DNA of 64,000 bases from Sphingomonas sp. BK235 (lineage in GTDB: Bacteria; Pseudomonadota; Alphaproteobacteria; Sphingomonadales; Sphingomonadaceae), in NCBI RefSeq assembly GCF_004345855.1, contig NZ_SLXN01000006.1, positions 62,001 to 126,000 of the forward strand, given 5' to 3'. The notes under the pieces are model-generated. The model was not told where the DNA came from. It saw only the letters and a program-made list of their open reading frames with translations, and did no database searches. Numbering within the stretch: position 1 is the first letter of the stretch; the number at the start of each line of letters is the position of its first letter. This document shows positions 45,027-54,816 of the stretch, one piece after another. A program made the position numbers and the translations under genes.

Positions 45027-47267
45027 TCAGAACGCGCCCGGTCCGCCGTCCTCTTCGAAGCCGTCGCCGCCGCCTTCGCCGCGGCCCTCGTCGAGGCGCC
45101 GCCGCTCGGGCACGCGCTCACGCGGCGCGGGCGGGCGGGGCAGATCGATCCCCATCTCGCGCAGCCGGTCGAGCGCGTCCTCGATCCGCGGCTGCGCGCC
45201 GTCGATCGCGCGGCCCATCTCGCTGTCGAGCTCGACCCCCAGCCCCTCGACCATATTGGCCGCGTCGCTCGGCGCCGCCATCTCCTCCTCGACCGGCGCG
45301 ACCGCGACCGGGATGTGCAGCGCCGACATCATGAACTGGCGCCAGATCTGCGCGGGGATGCCACCGCCGTGCAGCCCCGGGTTGGGGGCGCTGTCGTCGC
45401 GCCCGACCCATACGCCCACCACCAGGTCGCCCGCGAAGCCGATGAACCAGCCGTCGCGGCCGCTCTGGCTGGTGCCGGTCTTGCCGAAGGCGCTGACCGG
45501 CAGGTTGGCGCCGCGCCCGGTGCCGCGGATCGACGAGCCCAGCAACGTGCGCATCTCGTCGCGCACCTTGTCCGACATCGCGGTGTCGCGCCCCGCGATC
45601 GCCTCGTACCAGCTCGCGCTGCGCCCGCCCTCGACGCCGCGCGGCACCACCGGATAGCGCCCGCTCGCCACCGCGGCATAAGCGCCGGTGAGTTCCAGCA
45701 GCGACACCTCGGAGGTGCCCAGTCCGATCGTCGCCTCGTTGGCGATCGGCGTGGTGATGCCGAGGTCGCGCGCGGCGCGGATCACGTTGCGCACGCCGAC
45801 CTGCTGCGTCAGCCGCGCCGCCACGACGTTGGACGAGCGCGCGAAGGCGCGCTGCAACGTGATCGGGCCGAGGTAGCGGCCGTCGTCGTTGCGCGGCTTC
45901 CACCCGGCGATCTCGACCGGCGTGTCGTCCATCACCGACGCGGGGGTCAGCCCCGATCGCATCGCGGCGAGATAGACGAACAGCTTGAAGGTCGAGCCCG
46001 GCTGGCGCTTGGCCTGCACCGCGCGGTTGAACGCGCTGGCGCGATAATCCTTGCCACCCACCATCGCCACGACGGTACCGTCGGGCTTCATCGCCACCAG
46101 CGCCGCCTGCATGCCGCGCAGGGAGGCCTGGCGCACGACGCGCTCGGCGGTGCGCTGGAAGCCGCGGTCGAGCGTGGTGCGCACCGTCGCCTCGGTGCCC
46201 GACTCGCCCGCCACCTCGCGCGCCGAGGGCAGCACCCAGTCGGCGAAGTAGGTGCCGGTCGGCAGCGTCTCGGGGCGCTCGGCCAGCACGCGCTGCGGCT
46301 GCACCCGCGCCGCCTCGTCCTTCGACAGGAAGCCCGCGTCGACCATCGCGCCGACCACCACCGCCTGGCGCGCGCGCGCGCCCTTGAGGTTGCCGGTCGG
46401 CGCCAGCCGCGACGGCGCCTTCACCAGCCCGGCCAGCATCGCCGCCTGGCCGGTGTTGAGCTGCATCGGGGTGCGCCCGAAATAATGCTTGGACGCGGCG
46501 GTGATGCCGTAGACGTTGTCGCCGAAATAGACGTTGGAGAGATAGCGCGAGAGGATCTCGTCCTTGCTCAGCCACGCCTCCAGCCAGAAGGCGATCATCG
46601 CCTCGCGTAGCTTCCTCGCGGCGGTGCGGTCGGAGTCGAGAAAGGCGTTCTTGGCGAGCTGCTGCGTGATCGTCGAGCCGCCCTGGCGCACCCCGCCCGA
46701 GCCGAGATTGGCCCAGGCCGCGCGCGCGATGCCGCGCGGGTCGACCCCGAAATGCGAGTAGAAGCGGCGGTCCTCGATCGCGAGGAACGCCTCGCGCACG
46801 TGCGCGGGCAGCTTGGCGGCGTCGACCGGCGCGCCGATGATCGCGCCGCGCCGCGCGATCGGCGTGCCGTCCGCGGCGGTGAGCGTGATCGAGGGCGGCG
46901 TCGGCGGCTTGAGCGAGCGCGACAGCGGCGCGGTCACCGCCAGCCAGATCACCGCGACCACGAACAGCACGATGAACGCCGCCGCGCCGCGCACCAGCCA
47001 GCGCCCCCAGCGCACGCGCCGCCACCACGGCCGCGGCGGCGGCAGCGGATCGGGCCAGCGCTGGCGGGTCTGCTGCCAGAAGCCGCCGTCGTCGCGATGA
47101 CGGTCGCCGTCCCCCTGCCGATCCTCGCGCGGTGGCGGCGCGGCATCGGCGTCGCGCCACGGATCGAACGACGGAAGCGGCGCGGCGCGCTGCTCCTCGC
47201 CGGCGGCGGGCGGGTCGCCGCGCGTGTGATGATAGCGGACGCGGCCGGGTTCGTAGGGGGGGCGCAT
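45027..47267 (-). CDS. Class A penicillin-binding protein (PBP1a/PbpC-like)
   Basis: A 746-residue bifunctional murein synthase. A cytoplasmic, disordered 80-residue N-terminus precedes the membrane anchor (about 94-113). The GT51 domain has Glu165 in EDRRFYSHFGVDPRGIARA and the GGSTITQQLAKN motif. The transpeptidase domain has Ser425 in PGSTFK, the SSN motif (478-480) and KTGTS (596-600). It polymerises and crosslinks peptidoglycan. A low-complexity Arg/Gly/Glu-rich tail ends the protein. The ATG at 47267 gives MRPPYEPGR; the open frame upstream runs through another gene's promoter. Confidence 0.93.
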   Translation of the reverse strand: MRPPYEPGRVRYHHTRGDPPAAGEEQRAAPLPSFDPWRDADAAPPPREDRQGDGDRHRDDGGFWQQTRQRWPDPLPPPRPWWRRVRWGRWLVRGAAAFIVLFVVAVIWLAVTAPLSRSLKPPTPPSITLTAADGTPIARRGAIIGAPVDAAKLPAHVREAFLAIEDRRFYSHFGVDPRGIARAAWANLGSGGVRQGGSTITQQLAKNAFLDSDRTAARKLREAMIAFWLEAWLSKDEILSRYLSNVYFGDNVYGITAASKHYFGRTPMQLNTGQAAMLAGLVKAPSRLAPTGNLKGARARQAVVVGAMVDAGFLSKDEAARVQPQRVLAERPETLPTGTYFADWVLPSAREVAGESGTEATVRTTLDRGFQRTAERVVRQASLRGMQAALVAMKPDGTVVAMVGGKDYRASAFNRAVQAKRQPGSTFKLFVYLAAMRSGLTPASVMDDTPVEIAGWKPRNDDGRYLGPITLQRAFARSSNVVAARLTQQVGVRNVIRAARDLGITTPIANEATIGLGTSEVSLLELTGAYAAVASGRYPVVPRGVEGGRSASWYEAIAGRDTAMSDKVRDEMRTLLGSSIRGTGRGANLPVSAFGKTGTSQSGRDGWFIGFAGDLVVGVWVGRDDSAPNPGLHGGGIPAQIWRQFMMSALHIPVAVAPVEEEMAAPSDAANMVEGLGVELDSEMGRAIDGAQPRIEDALDRLREMGIDLPRPPAPRERVPERRRLDEGRGEGGGDGFEEDGGPGAF

Positions 47268-47336
47268 GCTACGGGGTGTCTTACATTTATATAACAGTTG
47301 TCGCAAGCGGCGACCGCGTGCCACAAGGATAGCCGC

Positions 47337-47936
47337 ATGGTGGACGAAGCGAAAGGCGCAGAGGCGCCGCTGGTGGTCGGGATCGGTGGCACGATCGGCG
47401 GGGTGTCCTCGACTGAACGCGCGCTGCGCGTCGCGCTCGACGCCGCGCGCGCGGAGGGATTCCGTATCCGACTGTTCGGCGGGGAGGACATGGCGCGGCT
47501 GCCGCTCTATGACCCGCGCGCGACAAGCCGCACGCCCGAGGAGCGCGCCTTCGTCGATGCGGTGCGCGACGCCTCGGCGGTGATCATCGCCAGCCCCGGC
47601 TATCACGGCAGCATCTCGGGCGTGGTCAAGAACGCGCTCGACCTGCTGGAAGAGACCGCGCGCGACGAGCGCGCCTATCTCGCCGACGTGCCGGTGGGCC
47701 TGATCGCCACCGCCTACGGCTGGCAGGCGACGGGATCGACGATCGCGGCGCTGCGCTCGATCGTCCACGCGCTGCGCGGCTGGCCAACCCCCTTCGCCGC
47801 CGCGATCAACACCCAGCTCACCAAGTTCGACGATGCCGGCGGGGTGAGCGACCCCGCGGTGCGCGATCAACTGCGGCTGATCGGTCGGCAGGTGGCGCGG
47901 TTCGCACCGCTCGCGGGGGCGGTGCCGGCGGTGTGA
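47337..47936 (+). CDS. NADPH-dependent FMN reductase-like flavoprotein
   Basis: A 199-residue flavodoxin-like reductase of the SsuE/FMN_red family. The phosphate-binding loop is GGTIGGVSSTERAL and the flavin-contact segment SPGYHGSISGVVKNALDLLE, both strongly conserved. AAGGA stands 7 nt before the ATG at 47337. It is divergent from the PBP gene across an AT-rich 69-bp promoter region. Relatives reduce FMN, quinones or azo compounds, and the substrate is not clear here. Confidence 0.88.
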   Translation: MVDEAKGAEAPLVVGIGGTIGGVSSTERALRVALDAARAEGFRIRLFGGEDMARLPLYDPRATSRTPEERAFVDAVRDASAVIIASPGYHGSISGVVKNALDLLEETARDERAYLADVPVGLIATAYGWQATGSTIAALRSIVHALRGWPTPFAAAINTQLTKFDDAGGVSDPAVRDQLRLIGRQVARFAPLAGAVPAV

Positions 47937-48061
47937 GCGGCGGCTCGCCCGGCCTTAGACTTCAGTCTTACGACAATACCTTAGCAGAATTTTAGCCGTG
48001 CAGCGCGCATCAGGGCGGCCGTGGCCGAACATCCCGCTCGGCCGTCAGCAGGGGCGGCCAG

Positions 48062-49495
48062 ATGGTGGAATGGTTCGGTCGGCACGCGCCGATTCGGTTG
48101 AAGTTCAAGGTGCTGACCTTGGTGTATCTGGCGCTGTCGGGCGGGATCGCGGCGCTGGCTGGCTATGGCGTGCTCGCCCCCGGCGCGGCGGATCCGCGCT
48201 GGGTGATCGGCGGCGCGCTCGCCGGGGTGGCGGCGATCGTCGGCGTGACGCTCGTGGCGGCGCGGCTGATCTGCACGCCGTATGTCGAGACGGTGGTGCG
48301 GATGGAGGGGCTCGCCGCGGGCGACCTCGACAGCCCGGTCCAGCACACCGGCAACCGCGATTGCGTCGGGCGCATGACCAAGGCGATGGCGATCTTCCGC
48401 GAGAGCTCGCTCGCCGCGGCCGAGTGCGACACGCAGCGCAAGATGGCGCTGGCGATGGGGGAGGGGCTCGGCCGCCTCGCCGCGGGCGACCTCACCGCGC
48501 GGATCGACGCCGAGCTGAGCGGGCCGTTCCTCAAGCTGAAGCATGATTTCAACGACGCGGTCGCCGCGCTCCACGCGACGATGAGCTCGGTCACGCGGGT
48601 CGCCGAAGGCATCCACCGCGGCGCGGGCGAGATCAGCTCGGCGTCGGACGATCTGTCGCAGCGCACCGAGCAGCAGGCCGCGAGCCTGGAAGAGACCGCC
48701 GCGGCGATGGAGCAGATCACCGCGACGGTGCGCGAGACCGCGGGCGGGGCGGGGCGCGCCAATCAGATCGTCGGCGTGACGCGCGCCGAGGCGGAGGAAT
48801 CGGGCGCGGTGGTGCGCCGCGCGATCGAGGCGATGGCGGGGATCGAGCGCACCTCGGCGGAGATCTCGGACATCATCGCGGTGATCGACGCGATCGCCTT
48901 CCAGACCAATCTGCTCGCGCTCAACGCGGGGGTCGAAGCGGCGCGCGCGGGCGACGCGGGCAAGGGCTTCGCGGTGGTCGCCTCCGAAGTGCGCGCGCTG
49001 GCGCAGCGCTCGGCCGACGCCGCCAAGGACGTCAAGCAGCGGATCACCGCCTCGGCCGAGACGGTCGACGCCGGGGTGGCGCTGGTGAGCGAGACCGGTC
49101 GCTCGCTCGAGCGGATCATCGGCCGGATCGGCGAGATCAGCGTGCTCGTCTCCGACATCTCGGGCTCGGCCGAGCAGCAGTCGCAGGGGTTGCAGCAGGT
49201 CAACACCGCGGTGGGCGAGATGGACGGCGTGACGCAGCGCAACGCCGCCATGGTGGAAGAGGCGACCGCCGCGGCGCGCGCGCTGTCGGGCGAGGCGGAC
49301 ACGCTCGCGGCGGAGATCGCGCGCTTCACGCTGGGCGGCGTGGCCGCCCCCGCGTCGCGCGCGGTGACCCGCCGCGCCGCGGCGCGCGCCACGGTGACGC
49401 ACGCCGCGCCCGCGGCGGCGCGCCGCGCCGCCCCCGCCCCGCGTCGCGGCGGCGCCGCGGTGGCGGTGGCCGAGGACGATTGGTCGTCCTTTTGA
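48062..49495 (+). CDS. Methyl-accepting chemotaxis protein, short sensor
   Basis: A 477-residue chemoreceptor. Two closely spaced membrane helices (about 17-36 and 46-68) leave almost no periplasmic domain, so it probably senses energy state or internal signals. Two HAMP-like segments follow ([29 protein letters not shown]), then the signalling helices with [22 protein letters not shown]. The C-terminal tail is Ala/Arg/Pro-rich and ends AEDDWSSF, resembling the terminal W..F adaptation tether. No che genes are near. Confidence 0.92.
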   Translation: MVEWFGRHAPIRLKFKVLTLVYLALSGGIAALAGYGVLAPGAADPRWVIGGALAGVAAIVGVTLVAARLICTPYVETVVRMEGLAAGDLDSPVQHTGNRDCVGRMTKAMAIFRESSLAAAECDTQRKMALAMGEGLGRLAAGDLTARIDAELSGPFLKLKHDFNDAVAALHATMSSVTRVAEGIHRGAGEISSASDDLSQRTEQQAASLEETAAAMEQITATVRETAGGAGRANQIVGVTRAEAEESGAVVRRAIEAMAGIERTSAEISDIIAVIDAIAFQTNLLALNAGVEAARAGDAGKGFAVVASEVRALAQRSADAAKDVKQRITASAETVDAGVALVSETGRSLERIIGRIGEISVLVSDISGSAEQQSQGLQQVNTAVGEMDGVTQRNAAMVEEATAAARALSGEADTLAAEIARFTLGGVAAPASRAVTRRAAARATVTHAAPAAARRAAPAPRRGGAAVAVAEDDWSSF

Positions 49496-49500
49496 CCGGC

Positions 49501-49528
49501 TGAGCCACCGTCGCGCGGCGGTGGCTCA
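49501..49528. terminator. Bidirectional terminator overlapping hemW end
   Basis: A perfect 10-bp stem TGAGCCACCG/CGGTGGCTCA with an 8-nt loop lies between the chemoreceptor gene and the convergent hemW gene. The right arm contains the hemW stop codon. Confidence 0.7.
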
Positions 49529-50680
49529 GGCGAGCACCGGCTCGGCGCGCACCACGCGCGGCAGGATCGAGTCGAGCAGCAGGATCCCCGCCTCGGTGAC
49601 GCGAAGCCGGTCGCCCTCGAGCACGATCAGCTCCGGCAGCGCCGCGATCGCGCCCGCGTCTACCAGCGCGTCGCGCGGCAGCCCGGTCTCGCGCGCGATC
49701 CACGCGAGATCGACCCCCTCCGCCAGCCGCAGTCCCATCAGCAGCGCCTCGCTCGCGCGCAGCGACGGGGCGAGCGGTTCCTCGACGACGATGCCGTGGC
49801 GATTGCGCGCCACCGCGCCGAGCCAGTTCTCGGGCTTGCGGTGGCGCTGGGTCGCGCTGGCGAGGCGGCGGCCGTGCGCGCCCGGGCCGATCCCGGCGTA
49901 ATCGCGATAGCGCCAATAGGCCAGATTGTGGCGGCTCTCCGCGCCGGGCCGGGCGTGGTTCGACACCTCATAGGCGGGCAGGCCCGCGGCGGCGGTGAGC
50001 GCGCGCGTCGCCTCGAACAGATCGGCCGCCGCATCGCCGTCCGGGATCTGGAGCCGGCCGGCCGCGGCCTCGGTGGCGAAGCGCGTGCCCGGCTCGATCG
50101 TCAGTTGATAGAGCGACAGATGTTCGGTGCCGAAGGCGAGCGCGCGCGTCAGCTCGGCCACCCATGCGTCGAGCCGCTGCGCCGGGCGCGCGTAGATCAG
50201 GTCGGTGCTCACCCGCGCGAACCGCGCCTGCGCGACGTCGAGCGCGCCCAGCGCCTCCATCACGTCATGCGCGCGCCCGAGGAAGCGGAGCGCCGCGTCG
50301 TCGAGCGCCTGGAGCCCGAGCGAGACGCGGTTGACCCCCGCGGCGGCGAGATCGGCGAAACGCGCGGCCTCGACCGAGGAGGGATTGGCCTCGAGCGTCA
50401 CTTCCAGGTCGGGGAGGGGCGTCCAGGCGGCGGTGGCGGCGTCGATCACCGCGGCGACCGTGGCGGGGGGCATCAGCGAGGGGGTGCCGCCGCCGAAGAA
50501 GATCGAGCCGAGCCGGCGCCCCGGCAGCAGCGCGGCCTCATGCGCGAGGTCGGCGAGCAGCGCGGCGCGCCACGCCGCCTGGTCGACCGACTCGCGGACA
50601 TGGCTGTTGAAGTCGCAATAGGGGCATTTGGAGACGCAGAACGGCCAATGGACGTAGAGCGCCAGCGCGGAGTCGGTCAT
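49526..50680 (-). CDS. hemW: Radical SAM heme chaperone HemW
   Basis: A 384-residue radical-SAM protein of the HemN-like group. The 4Fe-4S motif is CVSKCPYCDF (Cys15, 19, 22), with FFGGGTPSLM and the ESRHNLAYWRYRDYAGIGPGAH stretch that marks HemW. It lacks the fourth upstream cysteine pattern of coproporphyrinogen oxidase HemN, so heme transfer rather than porphyrin oxidation is expected. The C-terminal winged-helix part closes the protein. Confidence 0.93.
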   Translation of the reverse strand: MTDSALALYVHWPFCVSKCPYCDFNSHVRESVDQAAWRAALLADLAHEAALLPGRRLGSIFFGGGTPSLMPPATVAAVIDAATAAWTPLPDLEVTLEANPSSVEAARFADLAAAGVNRVSLGLQALDDAALRFLGRAHDVMEALGALDVAQARFARVSTDLIYARPAQRLDAWVAELTRALAFGTEHLSLYQLTIEPGTRFATEAAAGRLQIPDGDAAADLFEATRALTAAAGLPAYEVSNHARPGAESRHNLAYWRYRDYAGIGPGAHGRRLASATQRHRKPENWLGAVARNRHGIVVEEPLAPSLRASEALLMGLRLAEGVDLAWIARETGLPRDALVDAGAIAALPELIVLEGDRLRVTEAGILLLDSILPRVVRAEPVLA

Positions 50681-50779
50681 GGCGCCGTCGCTATGCCTCG
50701 GCGCGCGCGTCTTGGCCAGAAGCCGAGGGGCGGAGAGGCGGAGGGGGTGCCGCCGGCGCGGGGCCTCGGCCGGCTCGGC

Positions 50780-50995
50780 TCAATAAGGGGCGCAGGCGCG
50801 CCGGTGGGCGTGACCCTTGGGGGTGAGCACGAGATGGCCGAGACGCTCGCGTACCCATCCCTCGCGCATCATCCAGCCGACCGCATCGGGGTGCTGAGCG
50901 CGCGAGATGATCAGCGTGCTCCCCGCGCTACGCGCGGTCCAGAGGACTTGTTCGAGCTGCTCGGTCAAGGTCTGGCCGAGAACGTCCACATTCAT
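50780..50995 (-). CDS. Small hypothetical protein, 71 aa
   Basis: An unrecognised 71-residue protein. A helix LGQTLTEQLEQVLWTARSAG is followed by a strand-like STLIISRAQ and VRERLGHLVLTPKGHAHR, which resembles the recognition helix and wing of small winged-helix proteins (LT.KG is common there). GGGTGAG precedes the ATG. It is transcribed towards hemW, across a 99-bp gap. Function unknown. Confidence 0.55.
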   Translation of the reverse strand: MNVDVLGQTLTEQLEQVLWTARSAGSTLIISRAQHPDAVGWMMREGWVRERLGHLVLTPKGHAHRRACAPY

Positions 50996-51153
50996 CTCTC
51001 ACCCCCACGGGCGCGCAGGCACCTTGCCATACCAATCTATCGCAAGATCCCGCTGTTCCGAATCGATTCGCCGCCGGTCATCCCGCATTGCTAACCCATA
51101 TTGCCTGAGAATTGGTTAACAAAATGCTTAGAAGTGACTCGGCGGCCTCCGGT

Positions 51154-53967
51154 TCAGAAGCGCGTCCGCAGCGTCACGCCATAGGTGCGCGGTTCGGCGA
51201 GGAAGGAGGAGAACAATTGATTGCCGACTCCGCCGAAACTGCGCACCTGCTCGAGGCTGCCGGCGCCCTGGAACGGCGTGTTGAACGCCACCTGCTGATA
51301 ATCGGTGTCGAGCAGATTCTGTGCCCATACCTCCACCGCCCAGCGATCCTCGCGCCCGCGCAGGCCAATGCGGGCGTTGACCAAGGTGAAGCCGTCCTGG
51401 ATCTTCTCCGCGAACAGGTCGGAGCCGGTGTTATAGTCGGATGACGTGCGCTGATCGACGTAGAACAAGGCGCTCATCCCGCTGTCGCCGATCGGCGGCG
51501 TCCAGCTCAGCGAGGTGGTGATGACGTTGCGCGGCGCGTTCGAGATCTGCGCGCCCGACAGCAGGAACAACGCCGGGTCGAGCGCCGCGCCGGCGTCCGA
51601 GCCGACCAGGTTGCGCCGGTATTTGGTGTCGGCGAGCGTATAGCCCATGTTGAAGGCGAGATGCTCGACCGGGTAGATCCCGGCCTCGAGCTCGACGCCC
51701 TGGCTGCGCACGCCGTATTTCACGTCGCCGGTGCAGACGCCGGTCGTCGCGCTGGCGTCGCGGTCGGCACCGTTCAGGCCCTCCGAGCAGGAGCCGATAT
51801 TCTCGACGACATAATTGGTGCCGTTGAAGGTGTTGAGCTGGAAGTTCTTGAACTCCGAGCGAAACGCCGCGGCGTTGAAGGTGAAGGCGCGGCTCGAATA
51901 TTTGAAGCCGACCTCGAAGGCATTGACCGTCTCGGGATCGAAGCGCAGCCGGCCCGCGTCGATATTGGCGATCGTCGCTGGATTATAGGCGTCGCCCAGG
52001 TCGGAGCGGTCGAGGTTGTAGCCGCCCGCCTTGTAGCCGCGCGAGTAGCTGGCATAGGTCATCAGCCGGTCGCTCGGCTTCCAGCTCAGCACCGCGGTGC
52101 CGGTGAACTGGCTCTCGCTGAAGTCGTCCGCGATCTGGCGGCCGTTGAGCGCGGCCGAGCTGTTGCCGGTGCAGGCGAGCGTGGCGATGCCGCGGGTGAG
52201 CGCGGCGAGCTGCGCGTTGTTGAAGAGGTTGCCCGCGGGGCCGGCGCCGAGCAGCGTCTGGATCTGCGGGCAGACGGTGTTGTTGTTGCCGAAGCTGGCG
52301 TCGAACTTCTTGCGCTCGTGCGTCCAGCGCAGGCCGCCGGTGAGCGAGAGCGTGTCGGTCATTTTGAAGATGTTGTGCGTGAACAGCGCGAAGCTCTGGC
52401 TGTCCTGGTCGTAGACGTCGCGCGTGGTGCCGAGGTCGTTGAGCGTCGACAGCAGCCGGATGTTGGCGAGCAGCAGCGGCGTCGCCGCGCCGAACGCGGG
52501 GGTCGTCCCCGGGAGCTGGCCCGAGAGGATCGCGGTGCCGGCGGAACTGAGGCAGCCGGGATTGGCGGGGTTGCGCAGCGCGGCATTGGGGTTGATCGTC
52601 GCGACGATGCGGCACGCGGCGAAGGCGCCATAGTCGCGGCCGAACTTGAGGTTGTCGACGACCTGCAGGTCTTCCTTGCTGTAGAAGCCGCCGATCAGCC
52701 AGTTGAGCCGGTCGCCGAAGGCCTCGCCGTTGAGCCGCAGCTCCTGGGTGAAGGTGTGGAACTGGCGGTAATTGTTGCCGTCGTCGGGGCGATAGCCGAT
52801 GTCGAGCACGTTATAGTCGATGTCGCTCGCGCCGTCCGACTTATACTCGCGGTACGCGGTGATCGAGGTGAGCGAGGCGCCGCCCAGGTTCCAGTCGATC
52901 TGGCCCGACCCGCCATAATCCTTGGTCACGTTCGAATAGGCGCGGCCCGGCGTATTGGCGATGCGGCGGCTGTACGGGTCGTTGCCGCTCGGGAAGACCG
53001 TGCCCGCGGGATAGCCGCGCAACGCGGCGAGCGAGGTCATCACGCTGACGATGCGGTTGCCCGCGGGGTTGATCGCGTAATCGCCCGCGACGCCGGGGGT
53101 GGGATCGATCTTCTCGCGCGTGTCGACATAGACCGCGCCGCAGCATTTCTCGTCGCGGCGGGTATAGTCGCCGATCAGCCGCAGCGAGAAGTTGGACGAG
53201 GGCTCGAGCAGCAATTGCCCGCGCACGAAATAGCGGTCGCGATTGTTATAATCGGTGTCGTTGGCGACGTCCTGGTAGAAGCCGTCGCGCTTCTGCCACA
53301 CGCCGTCGACGCGAAAGGCGAGCACGTCCTTGATGATCGGGCCGGTCAGCGCGCCAGCGGCGCGCCAGAAGTCGTAATTGCCGTAGGTGCCCTCGGCATA
53401 GCCGCCGAAGTCGAACGACGGCGCCTTGGTGTAGATGTTGATCGCGCCCGCCGAGGAGTTGCGCCCCGACAGCGTGCCCTGCGGCCCGCGCAGCACCTCG
53501 ATCCGGTCGACCTCGCCGAGGTCGTTGAGCCCCGAGCCGGTGCGGCTGCGATAGACGCCGTCGATGAACACCGCGACTGAGCTCTCCAGCCCGGGATTGT
53601 CGCCGACCGTGCCGACGCCGCGGACGCGCGCCGAGGCATTGGCCTCCGATCCGGTCGAGGAGACGTTGAGCGAGGGGGCGAGCTGCGCCATCTGGCGGAT
53701 ATCGGTCGCGCCCGAATTCTGCAGCGCCTGCTGGCTCACCGCGGTGATCGAGATCGGCACATCCGCCAGCCGCTCCGAGCGGCGCGTGGCGGTGACGACG
53801 ATGTCGTTGGCGTTCAGCTCGCGCGTGTCGCCGGCCTGGTCCGCGGTGGTGTCGCTCTGGTTATCGACCGCGGCGTTGCTGGTCACCGGGCTGGCCTGCT
53901 GCTGCGCCAGCGCGGGCGCGGCGACGGTCATCGCCGCCGACGACAGGAGGAAAATGCTCAGTCGCAT
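51154..53967 (-). CDS. Large TonB-dependent receptor
   Basis: A 937-residue outer-membrane receptor of the sphingomonad type. A signal peptide ends APALAQ (about 22), then a TonB-box-like DIVVTATRR near residue 55. The plug follows (LADVPISITAVSQQALQ, IEVLRGPQGTLSGRNSSAGAINI). A long barrel contains extracellular inserts with paired cysteines (for example GSCSEG and CTGDVKYG) and ends TYGVTLRTRF with the terminal Phe. The VPISITAVS plug wording is that of receptors for nutrient import other than siderophores. GAGAGGG lies 7 nt before the ATG. It is monocistronic with a dyad upstream. Confidence 0.93.
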   Translation of the reverse strand: MRLSIFLLSSAAMTVAAPALAQQQASPVTSNAAVDNQSDTTADQAGDTRELNANDIVVTATRRSERLADVPISITAVSQQALQNSGATDIRQMAQLAPSLNVSSTGSEANASARVRGVGTVGDNPGLESSVAVFIDGVYRSRTGSGLNDLGEVDRIEVLRGPQGTLSGRNSSAGAINIYTKAPSFDFGGYAEGTYGNYDFWRAAGALTGPIIKDVLAFRVDGVWQKRDGFYQDVANDTDYNNRDRYFVRGQLLLEPSSNFSLRLIGDYTRRDEKCCGAVYVDTREKIDPTPGVAGDYAINPAGNRIVSVMTSLAALRGYPAGTVFPSGNDPYSRRIANTPGRAYSNVTKDYGGSGQIDWNLGGASLTSITAYREYKSDGASDIDYNVLDIGYRPDDGNNYRQFHTFTQELRLNGEAFGDRLNWLIGGFYSKEDLQVVDNLKFGRDYGAFAACRIVATINPNAALRNPANPGCLSSAGTAILSGQLPGTTPAFGAATPLLLANIRLLSTLNDLGTTRDVYDQDSQSFALFTHNIFKMTDTLSLTGGLRWTHERKKFDASFGNNNTVCPQIQTLLGAGPAGNLFNNAQLAALTRGIATLACTGNSSAALNGRQIADDFSESQFTGTAVLSWKPSDRLMTYASYSRGYKAGGYNLDRSDLGDAYNPATIANIDAGRLRFDPETVNAFEVGFKYSSRAFTFNAAAFRSEFKNFQLNTFNGTNYVVENIGSCSEGLNGADRDASATTGVCTGDVKYGVRSQGVELEAGIYPVEHLAFNMGYTLADTKYRRNLVGSDAGAALDPALFLLSGAQISNAPRNVITTSLSWTPPIGDSGMSALFYVDQRTSSDYNTGSDLFAEKIQDGFTLVNARIGLRGREDRWAVEVWAQNLLDTDYQQVAFNTPFQGAGSLEQVRSFGGVGNQLFSSFLAEPRTYGVTLRTRF

Positions 53968-54033
53968 GTGGCGTCCCTCTCCCAAGGTCCTGTTATCCCG
54001 ACCTCCTTTTCGAAGGTTCGGTATTGGAGAGAG

Positions 54034-54049
54034 CTTAGCGCACGCTAAG
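54034..54049. promoter_or_regulatory. Dyad operator candidate upstream of TonB receptor
   Basis: CTTAGCG-CA-CGCTAAG is a perfect 7-2-7 inverted repeat 67 bp upstream of the TonB-receptor start. It is placed where a repressor or activator of the receptor would bind. The regulator family cannot be named. Confidence 0.4.
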
Positions 54050-54166
54050 GGCGCGTCTAGCGTTTTCCGACGCGACGCGGCGATTTTCAATGTCGGGTGT
54101 GGAGCGCGTGCAACGCTGTGCGCGCACGTTGCGGCGTGATCCGCGCCTGACGCTACGGCAGGCGGG

Positions 54167-54193
54167 CGGGCCGCGGCGCGTGGCCGCGGCCCG
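54167..54193 (-). terminator. Hairpin after infC
   Basis: A perfect 11-bp stem CGGGCCGCGGC/GCCGCGGCCCG with a 5-nt loop lies 7 nt past the infC stop. It has no T-run, so terminator strength is uncertain. Confidence 0.55.
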
Positions 54194-54199
54194 ATCGGC

Positions 54200-54745
54200 T
54201 CACTTGGGCGCGAGCACCATCAGCATCTGACGGCCTTCCATGCGCGGATAGGCCTCGACCTTGGCGACCTCGGCGACCTGTTCGGCGACGCGCTGGAGCA
54301 CGTTCATGCCGAGCTGGCCGTGACTCAGCTCGCGGCCGCGGAAGCGCATCGTCACCTTGACCTTGTCGCCCTCCTCGATGAACTCGACCACCTTCTTCAT
54401 CTTGGTGTCGTAATCGTGGTCGTCGATGTTCGGACGCATCTTGATCTCCTTGATCTCCTGCGTCTTCTGCGACTTGCGTGCGAGGTTCGCCTTTTTCTGC
54501 GCCTCGTACTTGAACTTGCCGACATCGAGGAACTTGGCCACGGGCGGGTCGGCGTTGGGCGACACCTCGACCAGGTCGAGCCCGACCTCGCGCGCCTGCT
54601 CCATCGCCTCGCGCGTGTACATCACGCCCAGGTTCTCACCCTCGTGGTCGATCACGCGGACCTTGGGGCTCTGGATCCACTCGTTGAAGCGGGGCCCGTT
54701 CATCGGCGGCGCCTGCATCGGCCGGCGCATCATGGGGGGACGTAT
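54200..54745 (-). CDS. infC: Translation initiation factor IF-3, probable ATA start
   Basis: IF-3 of about 181 residues. The N-terminal domain ([33 protein letters not shown]), linker [20 protein letters not shown] and C-terminal domain ([34 protein letters not shown]) are all standard. Candidate starts in frame are TTG 54778, ATA 54745, ATG 54733 and ATG 54730. Only ATA has a good Shine-Dalgarno (GGAG, 8 nt before). The first ATG is 20 nt from it. IF-3 genes often use rare start codons so that IF-3 can repress its own translation, so ATA is the preferred call. Confidence 0.9.
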   Translation of the reverse strand: MRPPMMRRPMQAPPMNGPRFNEWIQSPKVRVIDHEGENLGVMYTREAMEQAREVGLDLVEVSPNADPPVAKFLDVGKFKYEAQKKANLARKSQKTQEIKEIKMRPNIDDHDYDTKMKKVVEFIEEGDKVKVTMRFRGRELSHGQLGMNVLQRVAEQVAEVAKVEAYPRMEGRQMLMVLAPK

Positions 54746-54816
54746 AGGTAAATCTCCGTTGGCTGTGCTGTCGGCCAATATAAGGGAGATCGCGCGCTTT
54801 TAGAAGGGGCGGCGCG

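Noticed and set aside
47268..47870. N-terminal extension of the PBP to a 947-residue protein
   Set aside because: The extension lies antisense to the FMN-reductase gene and crosses an AT-rich divergent promoter region. MRPPYEPGR at 47267 is a natural start.
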